DNA of 64,000 bases. Origin: Paracyclopina nana (Eukaryota > Arthropoda > Copepoda > Cyclopoida > Cyclopettidae). The notes under the pieces were generated by a model. The model did no database searches. It saw only the letters and a list, made by a program, of their open reading frames with translations, and was not told the origin of the DNA. Positions 23,301 to 31,789 of this stretch are shown here, piece by piece. Made by a program: the position numbers and the translations under genes. Position 1 is the stretch's first letter. Each line of letters begins with the position of its first letter. The stretch is from positions 9,486,001-9,550,000 of the forward strand of contig JAGUCH010000001.1 of NCBI GenBank assembly GCA_019096065.1. Direction: 5' to 3'.

Positions 23301-24455
23301 ATATTGTTATCACGTAAACATGCACTGACACACATAATTGTAAAAGACATCCATGAAATAAATCACTGCTCATTGAGAGAAACAATCACGGAAGTTTCCA
23401 GATTCTTCCAAATAACAGGACTAAGAATTTTGGCGAAAGACATTATCAGACACTGCTATGAATGCAATAAAGCTAAAGGCAAACCATACCAAAGTCAACA
23501 CATGTCAGCGCTTCCGGATCTTCAACTGGATCGACTGCGCTTATTTGAAAACGTCTCAATCGACTTTGCCGGCCCAATAAAAGTCAAAATTGGAAGGCCA
23601 CTGTACGATTTCTACTTTCTGGTCATAGTTTGCCAACAAACACACGCTTTTCATATGGAAATAACCGAAAGTTTAGCAACTGAACACGTACTAACAGCGC
23701 TGCAGCGATTTAGCAGCAAAAGACGCGTTCCACGAACAATTAGATCAGACAATGCCGCGCAATTCCTTGCAGCTAAAAAACTGACAGTACCTGACACAGA
23801 TCAAATAATAAAAGAATTACACATCGAAGACTGGGACTTTTCACCAGTATATAGCCCACAAAATAATGGGCTTTCAGAAATAATGGTCAAACTAGCGAAA
23901 CAAAGACTTCCAGACCTTAAAACCACAGAATTCACACTAGACAGCTTATACACGTACGCTGAAATGATCACATGTCTTATAAACGATCGACCAATAGATT
24001 ACGTAGACACAGAAAATATCGATCGAATACTATGCATTAATGACATATTAAAAAGCGGACTCGAAATTGACAATAGTGAGCTCGAAATAATAAACAAAAA
24101 CAGCCAATTTGCAGAGCTATACTTAGGAGTACAGACTTTAATACATAATTTCTGGAACGATTGGACAACTGCAGTCATAGACAAGCTGCGCAGCTATCCA
24201 AAATGGACGAAATTCAGAGATGACCCCAAAATCGGCGAAATGTGCATCCTGATGACGTCAGAAAAAGACAAAAGACACAAATGGCCATATGGCAGAATAA
24301 AGGACATAATCAGAGATCCAGATGGACAAGTCCGGAAATGCACAATGCTCATACCTAAAAAACAAACAAATACACGATTAAATGAAATCAAACCACCTCG
24401 CGAAGAAGTATATTCAATTCGACAAATAATTCCACTTCATTTAATGCGAGACTAA
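20301..24455 (+). CDS. pol: BEL/Pao Pol polyprotein
   Basis: About 1384 residues, open throughout; the first ATG is at 20307 and the frame is open from 20235. Domain order is that of BEL/Pao. An aspartic protease-like region lies near residues 25-60; its active site reads LDEAS rather than D-S/T-G. Reverse transcriptase follows, with YMDDIIFS near residue 452. RNase H acids are seen in HAFCDASKKA, IPQAELMGA, YLDSKC and NPADKG. Integrase comes next, with an HHCC zinc site (ends CYECNKAK) and DDE residues in SIDFAG, RSDNAAQ and NNGLSEIM. The C-terminal DUF5641-type domain includes WPYGRI. Its roles are polyprotein cleavage, cDNA synthesis and integration. No inactivating lesion is seen. Expression is probably by frameshifting from gag. 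Confidence 0.94.
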   Translation: MAMQLIQMKRELKKQKLSTSRCFRVVPVIVCNGIKQIKTNMVLDEASSSSFISDQLYKDLNLVGQKVTYHVSSINNKIQKMESHKCELTIKPVLPTKQSFKIKAYTSEGINKLIALPDYKKLKEQFDFLKPIQFPELHDGPVEILLGINYPALHTSFKDTTGPNPDSPLVRETVFGNTLTYTNPDFNKKVALLTHEVIDQECPELKHIMKALFDDDSQGLKEADPENLLTYEEKKARNIIQGTIHKTSKGNLAMRVPFHTYPDPPPLPNNYYQVLNFEMKQEDRLGPEAMKQVDDTIDEMVKYGCLRLLRDDENKLVGFYIPRVMVIKIDRLTTKVRVCMDAARPYGPERLSLNSQVLTGEKLQGDIWSIWIRFRLKKHGYIADAEKMFLNVHLMEEDKPFHRMIHRGKAYQFESWVFGNAASPYAALYTMKQIAKDNKLHPITEYVFSECLYMDDIIFSCNSTEEALSVYNDCKNAHAKSKMVFKKWVSSDRDFMKQIETEDWHPSFEINSKTPNVKALGINWISEEDLICFKPLKLNISDSDLKNITRRYIVSVVAQIFDPHDLLAPFTLKGRLIAQEVWGLNDTLKIDWDDKLASFTDKDDRIDPILKAFQKFANEAIRIDEIKLPRYVTTHIKVTKRELHAFCDASKKAYCVAVYLRTIYKNDMDETKIMAHLIVAKKKLISASGRTIPQAELMGAVCATQITPNTSTQLDLIDMHVEKTDVHYYLDSKCTLHWIKRSKRRLIPFVATRTCTIKEKTDKDQWHYVETNSNPADKGTRSLTFDEFVQQSELWFKGPNLENPDYTYPSDEEFQNMPKEEEEELRSSMAKICLFSHLKLHNYIPSMSFDKLRPLFKINATWPEKHVDVFKYIDRCYKPMFTNDYVKKHYNSLHTLIQAAIWLKYIRVKLARKACQNRPTARKILESFNLKTEATSVLENNRQALTFLIIEAQKESFSGKDRNLKDDLQKFYAKVDQNGVIRGESRLENSTAISIYQRRPILLSRKHALTHIIVKDIHEINHCSLRETITEVSRFFQITGLRILAKDIIRHCYECNKAKGKPYQSQHMSALPDLQLDRLRLFENVSIDFAGPIKVKIGRPLYDFYFLVIVCQQTHAFHMEITESLATEHVLTALQRFSSKRRVPRTIRSDNAAQFLAAKKLTVPDTDQIIKELHIEDWDFSPVYSPQNNGLSEIMVKLAKQRLPDLKTTEFTLDSLYTYAEMITCLINDRPIDYVDTENIDRILCINDILKSGLEIDNSELEIINKNSQFAELYLGVQTLIHNFWNDWTTAVIDKLRSYPKWTKFRDDPKIGEMCILMTSEKDKRHKWPYGRIKDIIRDPDGQVRKCTMLIPKKQTNTRLNEIKPPREEVYSIRQIIPLHLMRD

Positions 24456-24918
24456 CAATAAAACACAGCTGACACGCGGGGAAAGCAGTTCAATCCAGAT
24501 ATAAGTAACTCACCACTCGCGATTGGACGCGAGGAACAGTTCATGTCACGTGACCACGCGCATGAGCGGGGAAAATAATGACAAACGGAACTTACGCACT
24601 ATTTTGCGTAACATAAACAACTTCCGAACGGGAAATGACCGAGCGAAGAGCCGACAACAATAAAAAGTCGGAACTTTTACAAAAACTAATAAGAATGTAA
24701 ATAACGAGAAAAATAGACAAATACTCATTTAAATCACATGACACTCGCCATCATAACTGGTTTGCGACTGCGCACGGGCAAGCGCACCATCAATCTAACC
24801 AGTTTCGCCCTCGCCCGAGTATAAAAAGACGGGTAAACCCGGCATCAGCCCACACTCACACACATTCGTCTGAACAGACCAGACACTCACCTTCTACACT
24901 CAATCTCGACTTACAACA
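24456..24918 (+). promoter_or_regulatory. Intergenic region with TATA box and polypurine tracts
   Basis: TATAAAA at 24820-24826 lies 24-30 bases before catcag (about 24844-24849), a plausible initiator, and 93 bases before the ORF3 ATG. Polypurine-tract-like copies cgcggggaa (24475-24483) and gcggggaaaa (24566-24575) resemble the tract next to the 3' LTR. This suggests that ORF3 has its own promoter and that the module was inserted between two former tract copies. Confidence 0.6.
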
Positions 24919-26382
24919 ATGGCCTATCAACCCCAAGACGGTGCAGGCTACCCCTTCGATCTCGCCCTTATATACAGGGACCTTAAAAATAAAGGCATTA
25001 TGACAGCGAGCCTCATGATGGATCCCAGGAAAAGAGTTCTTGGGGCCAAAGAACAGTGTGGCAGTGTAGAAAAGAAAGATTTCCCACTCCGCATATTAAA
25101 TGATAGACTTAAATGGGTCGAGGCCGACATGAGGCGACTCGAATTGTTAAGCGAAGGCAGATTTCGCGACTCTTTGAATGTTTACGGGGAATTAGCTCAG
25201 GCTTTCGAAAATGATATGCGGCTAGTCAATCCAAACGACGACCCGTACGAAATGTTTTGTAAGACTTTCACACAGGAAAGCAGGGCGCATGCCAAAACAC
25301 AATGGTCACGCTTGAAAGATGAAAGGCGCCGTCTTATCGAAAAGATCGACGCCAAAACTAGGCCAAAACAGGCGGCCAATGCACCTTTACAGACAGGTCG
25401 CAACTTTCCTAATACGAGGAGAGATTTGGAGGATATTGGGCGCAACTTTCCGATTTCTTTCACGTTTAGAGATCCTCGAATTGATGCTCCGGGGATGTCT
25501 TCCACTTTGACGTCTGACAAAATTGTAATTGTCAACGCACAGGCGGTTGCTCGGATCGCTGCGGAGAACCCCAACATCAACATAAAAGACTTTTATGACC
25601 CGAAAGGGTACCAAATGACTTTTCACGAAAAACGAGAACTGCGCAAGCAGGAAGCTAATTACGTAGTCTTCCTCAGATCCAGGCCAGGGTTCACAAATAA
25701 CCCGCAGACCGTTGATTTGGTCTCGCCTTCACCTTCGCCTTCTCCCTCGCCATCTCCCTCGCACACAGGGTCCAACTGCTCGTACAGACCGAGCGCTACA
25801 CCATCCAATTCGTCAGGTAGTAGCTCTTCTTCATACATAATAGGAACAGACCCCTCTCTTACTTCTGGATCCACTACTTCAGTGTCCACACCCTCTGGAA
25901 TGATCACCCCAGAGGAACAACAACGCAAAAAAGAAGAGATGGACAACGCTATCGCAGAGGCAGTAAATCGAATCAAACGGGAGTACGAATCTCGGCCTCG
26001 GTCCGATCATGTTCCGCCACCACAGCGAGTTCCAATGCCTCCTCCTCCTCCACTGTCGGACTTGGTCCCGCCCACTTCCACCATTCGAATCAAAATTAAG
26101 GCGGAGACTTTGCCACCACCATACGAGAACGACGATCGGGTTCCGCCCCTTCAGCAGCAGCCTCTGCAGCAACAGCAGCCGCCATCGCAGCCGCAGCAGC
26201 AGCCACAGCAGCAGCCTCAACAAGAGGACGAACGCATCGCCCCACCTCAACCGGTCAATCCTCAGGACCCGTTCGGGCTAGAGTCGTTAGGAGACGAGGA
26301 TGGCGAGGACGCGAGCATGGAGATCGGGGAAGAAGAATCGAGGCAACTACTAGCCCCAGACGACGACGAAGTTAAGGGCTGA
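24919..26382 (+). CDS. Third ORF of the BEL/Pao element, unknown function
   Basis: Intact 487-residue ORF between pol and the 3' LTR, where envelope genes sit in some retroelements. It has no signal peptide, no membrane anchor and no cysteine pattern expected of an envelope protein. Residues 1-255 look globular and helical, with charged stretches such as RLKDERRRLIEKIDAKTRPK. Then come a serine-proline run (near residues 270-285), a Ser/Thr-rich tract, a short charged helix (near 335-360), proline-rich segments, a Gln/Pro run (near 410-440) and an acidic tail. Base composition is more GC-rich than the A-rich gag and pol, suggesting separate origin. I do not recognise a family. Its own TATA box lies upstream. 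Confidence 0.8.
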   Translation: MAYQPQDGAGYPFDLALIYRDLKNKGIMTASLMMDPRKRVLGAKEQCGSVEKKDFPLRILNDRLKWVEADMRRLELLSEGRFRDSLNVYGELAQAFENDMRLVNPNDDPYEMFCKTFTQESRAHAKTQWSRLKDERRRLIEKIDAKTRPKQAANAPLQTGRNFPNTRRDLEDIGRNFPISFTFRDPRIDAPGMSSTLTSDKIVIVNAQAVARIAAENPNINIKDFYDPKGYQMTFHEKRELRKQEANYVVFLRSRPGFTNNPQTVDLVSPSPSPSPSPSPSHTGSNCSYRPSATPSNSSGSSSSSYIIGTDPSLTSGSTTSVSTPSGMITPEEQQRKKEEMDNAIAEAVNRIKREYESRPRSDHVPPPQRVPMPPPPPLSDLVPPTSTIRIKIKAETLPPPYENDDRVPPLQQQPLQQQQPPSQPQQQPQQQPQQEDERIAPPQPVNPQDPFGLESLGDEDGEDASMEIGEEESRQLLAPDDDEVKG

Positions 26383-26394
26383 TTTAGCCCTCAA

Positions 26395-26403
26395 CGCGGG
26401 GAA
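26395..26403 (+). promoter_or_regulatory. Polypurine tract
   Basis: cgcggggaa abuts the 3' LTR and would prime plus-strand DNA. The same nine bases occur at 24475-24483 just after pol. Confidence 0.75.
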
Positions 26404-26615
26404 TGAAGAAAGTTATTTGTATTTGAATTTTCCCGCCCTTGATTATGTAAAATCAGCTAACGCATCGTCAGCTCAATAAACCGCAGTCACGTTTTGTTTA
26501 TCACATAGTAAAGTTGTATTACTTTCACTTCATCGTTCAATCTGAGCTAAGTCCTCTCTTGGCACGTCGGCAACATCTCTCCAAACGTAGATTCTTGGAG
26601 CAGATCTTCCTTTCA
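26404..26615 (+). repeat. 3' LTR of BEL/Pao element
   Basis: 212 bp, identical to 17062-17273 as read, and followed by the tcaat target duplication (26616-26620). Identity of the two LTRs implies a recent insertion. Confidence 0.95.
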
Positions 26616-26620
26616 TCAAT

Positions 26621-27076
26621 AGAGTGGAGTGAGCCTACAAATGTCAGGCTTTCAGTTTAAATTATAATATTTAGTGTGTGTATATGTAGAAAAAAAATAT
26701 ATTTCTGACAAAAATAAAGGAGGCAAAAAGTAACAATAAACAGCATATAAGTGTATATTTTTGGTAGATTAGAAGAGTAACAAACACAATTAAATGAGAT
26801 TTAATTACACATTAAAAGTAACTTTACTATCTATTATATAGATAATATAGGCAAATAAAATAGATATGCATACCAAGAAAAAAAGTAAAAAAATACCATG
26901 ATTTTAATAGTAGTAAATGTATATTCTACATATTTAATATGGGTAAACTACCTATTAGGTACAATTTTGATTTAAGTTAAGTCTTTAACAAATTAATATA
27001 TTCCATTTTTTATTGTTTATATGACTTATATAGAGTGCAGAGATGATATTAGAAATGAATTTAAAAACATATCTCT
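26621..27076. other. AT-rich interior of the host TIR element
   Basis: Very AT-rich, with no ORF or recognisable signal. It continues the left-hand piece at 16744-17061 once the retrotransposon is removed. Confidence 0.6.
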
Positions 27077-27186
27077 AATTTTATAAAGTATGTTTTGCCG
27101 ATCGATTTATGTAATCAAAGCGTTACGGTTCTAGCCGTATTCTTGCTCAAAAGTAGCGACTTAATATACCTACTAAATCGGTATTA
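27077..27186 (+). repeat. Subterminal direct repeat, right copy
   Basis: Near-identical to 16634-16743, in direct orientation; see that entry. Confidence 0.85.
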
Positions 27187-27226
27187 AATCCCTACTACTT
27201 TTCGATTTGTTTTGTGGGGTAGGGAC

Positions 27227-27342
27227 CATCTGGTGTGGTTGCCCCTAGATAGTCCCATGCCAAAGGGTTTTGTCTTCGGGACCCTGGGAGGGGAGATATT
27301 GGGCCCCAAAGTTTAGGGTAATTATTATGTAGCAAAACGTTG
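27227..27342 (-). repeat. Diverged copy of the foldback arm sequence
   Basis: Resembles the arm of the element at 175-2433 (shared cccctagatag, catgccaaagggtttt, gggaggggaga and caaagttt). It is a solo fragment next to the TIR element end. Confidence 0.7.
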
Positions 27343-27688
27343 GGAACGCTTTGAGATAGTAAGGCCCTGTTATCAGCAAAATAACGTGCAATATTATGCT
27401 GATATTTGCAAATATCCGGTATTTGTGAAATCATTTTTCATATTTTGACTTCGAAATAGATCTATTTGTACCAAAAGCCATCCTACACCAAAAATGAAAC
27501 TCTCAGTTTCTCAATATTTTTCTTCAATATTTTGCTAAAATAACGGCTGTTTAGTATCACATTTTTTGGTTTGGTTTAAAATTCCATGATAATTTTCTCA
27601 CTATTATACAATTATATTATATTGAAAAGATATCCAAAAAATTATTTTGAAAATGTTGCACAGCACCCCAAAATATGCAGACATACTA

Positions 27689-27820
27689 AAGCCCGGTTCC
27701 AACTAGGTAAATCAGCATAGTCATGAGACGTAACTTTGTCAGGTCACAGCGGTACTAGACTATCAGTAAAGTGGCTCAGCAATACACAGTACTCACTAGT
27801 CGCAATTTGAACCGGCTCTT
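27689..27820. mobile_element. MITE with agcccggttccaac-type ends
   Basis: About 132 bp. The left end reads aagcccggttccaac and the right end is an imperfect inverse (ttgaaccggctctt). The element at 38248-38371 has the same ends and related interior, so this is a repeated family. Confidence 0.6.
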
Positions 27821-27840
27821 AAGTTCCTTAGTATCGTATG

Positions 27841-27912
27841 ATTCGTTGGCTCAGAGGTAGAGCGTTGGCGCAGTATTCTGGTGACTTGAGTTCAATTCTT
27901 GGTAGAGTCATT
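27841..27912 (+). repeat. tRNA-like sequence (SINE or decayed tRNA)
   Basis: A good A-box (TGGCTCAGAGG, 27847-27857, followed by TAGAGC) and a degenerate B-box (GAGTTCAATTC, 27888-27898) stand at tRNA spacing. The acceptor ends do not pair. A small hairpin attatcc/ggataat follows. A SINE head is likely. Confidence 0.5.
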
Positions 27913-29677
27913 ATCCTCTTGTTGGGTATACTGCCTCTTGTAGTCGGATAATGTTCATTATCCTTCTCTGAATCAAAGAGCAAAAATCATGGAAATTATG
28001 TGCATGGAACTTATGTACTGCTCAGCCGTCTCAGCTAATAGTGCATTAGTTGTCCGCTCTCTATATTTATTACTAGTTAGTTTTCAGCTCGACTCGATAT
28101 TCGCGTTATCACTTATTCTAATGCGGTAATATTGCTTTTAAAGAGTAACACAGTTAAAACTCGGCAGTTTTGTGTCAAAACTCACGAAGCCTCTCAAGTG
28201 AAATGTATGCTTTAAAGCGCTTTAGTATGCAAAGAAAAGCTGCTATAAGTACTATATCAAAGTAAGTCTTATGAAGCTAGGCTACATTACATTGCGCCGC
28301 AATGTAATGATAAAATAACCTAACATTGAACGGGCCATTGTTATTAACTAGCTTGTCTCGGTCTAAGCTACGGATTGCGGCAACTGTAATGGCTTCGTAA
28401 GAATTAAGGAGAAGAAATGTTACGTTGAAGTATCACAAAAACAACGTGCACGAGTTTGTTGCTCAAATGTAGAAATACTAGCAACAAAACTTCTCACAAG
28501 AAAGCCTTGTACCAGTCATTATCTCACTATTTGAAATGAAAATGCAGCCGTTTTCACGCGCATGAGAAATTCCGCCAAATCGCCAAATTCTCATTTTGCC
28601 TCCAATGTTCAGCTTCTCTTTAGGATATCTTCTTAGCCATGAAAATAGCTCAAAATAGTGATAGCGAAAAAGGTTGAAATTCAGCTTCAAAATCATTGTC
28701 AGAAACAGTTTCCATGAGGGAAAACAGTAGAACAGCCAATTATGCCTACTTTCAGGATTCTATAACTTAATTAGTTTGACATCAAATGACATTCATCTAT
28801 TATGGCTATGATGGTAACCAGACCCCATTTTATACTTATTCATCAAAATTGGCTGCAGAGATGTACGGATTTGGGTGCTCTGAAAGTCAATTTTTAGCCT
28901 TTCCCCGTGCGCGTTTAGAAGGGATTTTGAACTACTGTGATATGCTTATGCATAATTCATCGCAAATTCTTCTTTAACATTCATTGCAAACGATGGCGTC
29001 AGAAATATTTTTAACGAACAGTGTAGAAATTACATGTCTTAGGTAAATGAAAGTGGATTGAAACCGATTGGTGACCAGGCAGCCGTCCAAACTAAACGGT
29101 GTCTTTCTCTCGTCAATGATGAGCCATTCATTTACTCTTTCCAACCTAGGAATCTGCTGATGTCCCAAAACGCAGCTAAACTGCTGAACATCACACTTTG
29201 GCGTCCTTCTTGTGACTCCTCGAACCTCGAGTCAATCTTGAATCCTCAATCGTCGTCCGCATGCTCGTGGTGCGCACTCGGTGGCGGCCCAACTTTGGCT
29301 TGCTCCCCACACGTTCTTTCTACAAGGTCCCTCTTCTTATGTCTCATACCTAACAAAATTATTTGAAATGTATTTTTTTTAATAAGCTACGGTTCGACTA
29401 TACACGCATACCGATCGACAATGTTTGCCGCCAAATTTCCCCGAGTGAGGGCGCCACTGATGGTTGTGCATCACTCCGAAATAATTACCTATACTTTCGT
29501 AATACATCAACTTTACTAAATAAAAATTAATATTTTGCGTGAAAACTCCAGCTTTTTTGACAACATTGGCGAGTTGACTTTTCCAAGGACTCCAACGGAT
29601 AGGATTCTTGACAATCACATTCAAGCGTGTGAATTAAGGTGATCGTATTATAATCCCTGTGATTTCATCGTATCAGT
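27913..29677. other. No recognisable gene
   Basis: Short ORFs only; none shows a known motif or splice-compatible extension. The last 60 bases should hold the U2 proximal promoter element, but no consensus can be named with confidence. Confidence 0.5.
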
Positions 29678-29871
29678 ATCGCTTCTCGGCCTTTTGGCTA
29701 AGATCAAAGTGTAGTATCTGTTCTTATCAGCTTAATATCTGGTACTAGGGTCATGTACCCTCTTCGATATTAAACTAATTTATGAAAGGGGAAGGATCGT
29801 CTGAAGCTTGCTTCGGATCCTTCAAGGGTTGGCCCGGCATTGCAGTACCGCTGGGATCGGCTCTCTTCCCC
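29678..29871 (+). ncRNA. U2 spliceosomal snRNA
   Basis: Begins atcgcttctcggccttttgg, the canonical U2 5' end, followed by the branch-site pairing element within agtgtagtatctgttc. It continues with atcagcttaatatctg and the usual loop region. The Sm site position reads actaatttatgaa rather than the usual A-U(5)-G run. The 3' part keeps stem IV (cccggcattgcagtaccgctggg). U2 pairs with the intron branch point in the nucleus. Length to the last recognisable base is about 194, near the usual 187-195. It may be a functional gene or a retained copy; the weak Sm site leaves some doubt. The exact 3' end is a guess. Confidence 0.9.
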
Positions 29872-29947
29872 AATTATAAACATGAAGCGCTGCGTGATGC
29901 GCAGTGCCCGTACTTAAACATGGGGGAGCATCTTATGTCTGAAAATC

Positions 29948-30608
29948 AAGTTGTCAAATGACCGATATCTATTGGGTTTTTTGCCCGATAGATTTGTAGT
30001 TGTAGAATGTCCGAGTAAAATGTACGACAGTATTTGTCAAGTTGCAAAATGTGCTACTCGACCCAGATGTAAAATGTCCGACAGATTTTGTCAAGTTGTT
30101 AAAATGTCCTACACGAGACAGTTATAAAACGTTCGTCACAACTTAGTAATTGGGATACATCCTAGTCGTAAAAAATCAAACACACCCAAGTGAAAATGTG
30201 ACATATTTAGGTATTAGAATTGCATTTCCAAAACTTTCTTGAAATGATCAACAACCCTATTGGGACTTCTTAAAAAATACCAAAAAATATTGTGGGGCAA
30301 ATTATAGCTAGTCTGAACTTGTTGGACTTTTCTAATTGCCATTTCCAACTTTTTTGGTAATTTAGCATCTATACCAAATGTGTAGGGCAAAAACGCACCT
30401 GTAGCTAAACTGTGTTGGTCATTTTACAAATACACCAAATGTGTCGGACAAAAAATGCACCCGTCCCCAAAATTTTGTCGGTCATTTTGCAACTACACCA
30501 AATGTGTCGGGCAAAAAATGTACCCGTTGCCAAAAATGTGTCGGTCATTTTACAACTATACCAAATGTGTCGGACATTTTACAACTTGACGAAATGTGTC
30601 GGACAAAA
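29948..30608. mobile_element. Repeat element with inverted arms made of short tandem units
   Basis: The left part (29948-30120) repeats units like aaaatgtccgacaga...gtcaagttg. The right part (30410-30608) holds the inverse, five or more units of ccaaatgtgtcgg(a/g)c. It resembles MITEs with subterminal tandem repeats. It starts about 75 bp downstream of U2. No coding capacity. Confidence 0.65.
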
Positions 30609-30873
30609 TGATGGAGCCCGTGAGGACTGGTGTTATTTTAGCGATCCCTCTAGGATTGACTAAACTAATGCAACTTTGGAAAGAATCCACCGAAATGATA
30701 GACCTAGTAGAATGTCTTAGTCAACCCTAGCAGGCCGGCTTTACTAGCTGTAAGACTTGTCGTTACGTTAGGGTAGACTAAACCAAAGAAAGGTTGGAAG
30801 GTTTGCCATTGTGCAAAGGCAAATCAAAATTGATTTAGTCAGCCATAGCCAGCATATGCTTAACTTGACTAAC

Positions 30874-31106
30874 GCGCTTACCTGATACGTACGCTAACGA
30901 CTGGTCTTACACTGACTTAAGACAATTTTTGTCGTTATAGAATAACGACAATTTTTTGTAAGACTGCTGAAGTTACGACTGAAATAGTCGTTGTAGATGA
31001 ACAGGGCATAAATCAGGTTCATTTCGAGTTTTGTTTTGTGGGGATGCGCTTACCCGATTCGTACGCTAACGACTGGTCTTACGCTGGCTTGAGACAATTT
31101 TTGTCG
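30874..31106. repeat. 61-bp direct repeat pair with small hairpin
   Basis: 30874-30934 and 31046-31106 share gcgcttacc(t/c)gat and tacgctaacgactggtctta, then gacaatttttgtcg. Between them is a hairpin at about 30920-30958. The phrase gtcgttgtagatgaacaggg occurs at about 30988 and again at about 31669. Likely remnants of related mobile elements. Confidence 0.65.
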
Positions 31107-31789
31107 CTACAGGGACTCGGAGCAAAGCACTGTGAACTAGATGGCGTTAAATTCAGATGGCTAGACGTCATATTCACGTGATCGCAGATGACCCATCGGC
31201 CATTTTGGATCGGTGTCGTTACCAGAATTTGATCTCAATAAAAGCCATAAAGAGCCAGCTGAATGAATTAAAGCAGCCACTTTTAATGCGTAGGCTGATC
31301 TGGTAGCACTTTTAATTGATGCACAAGCAGGCCCAAAAGCCAGCCCAAACGCCAGCCTTAAAAATTGGCAAAAAAGTTGATTATTTAGGAAACAAGACCT
31401 TGCAAAATGGTAAGATTATAACAAAATCGTATTTTTTTTAGTGCCATAAGTAAATTGGGCTTGAAAAAATGCCTCTTTTCTAAATAAATTAAGGCGGAAC
31501 TAAGCATTTTGCCATCTGAGATGGCACACGCAGGCAGCTTTCAGCCATCTGAGAATTTACGTGCTGACCGCTGGGCGAAATATGGGCCGATTTCCAGTAC
31601 CCTATGGAATAACGAAAATTGTAAGACTCACTTGTCAAGCCTGCTTAAATTAAAAGACTGGAATAGTCGTTGTAGATGAACAGGGTATGAAAGTTAGCTA
31701 GAGGAGTAGAGGTTGCGCATCGATGAGACGCTCTGTAACAAAGTTTGCGAATCCAGTTTTATTTAGTTGTAGCTGTAGACTTCAGGAAA
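31107..31789. other. No gene seen; upstream region of FGGY-type kinase
   Basis: Contains the second copy of the gtcgttgtagatgaacaggg repeat near 31669 and otherwise plain sequence. No clear TATA box is seen before the ATG at 31790. Confidence 0.5.

Larger units (their letters stand above)
16582..27221. mobile_element. Non-autonomous TIR element split by the BEL/Pao insertion
   Basis: The ends are a perfect 13-bp inverted repeat, taccccacaaaac (16582-16594) and its complement (27209-27221). Removing the retrotransposon leaves about 1.08 kb of AT-rich sequence with no ORF. Inside each end lies a copy of a direct repeat of about 108 bp (16634-16743 and 27077-27186), nearly identical. The same end motif ttgttttgtgggg recurs at about 31030, so the family is dispersed here. 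Class is uncertain; a MITE is likeliest. Confidence 0.65.

Noticed and set aside
25659..26250. Long minus-strand ORFs opposite ORF3 of the retrotransposon
   Set aside because: They mirror the proline- and glutamine-rich repeats of ORF3 and have no independent motif.
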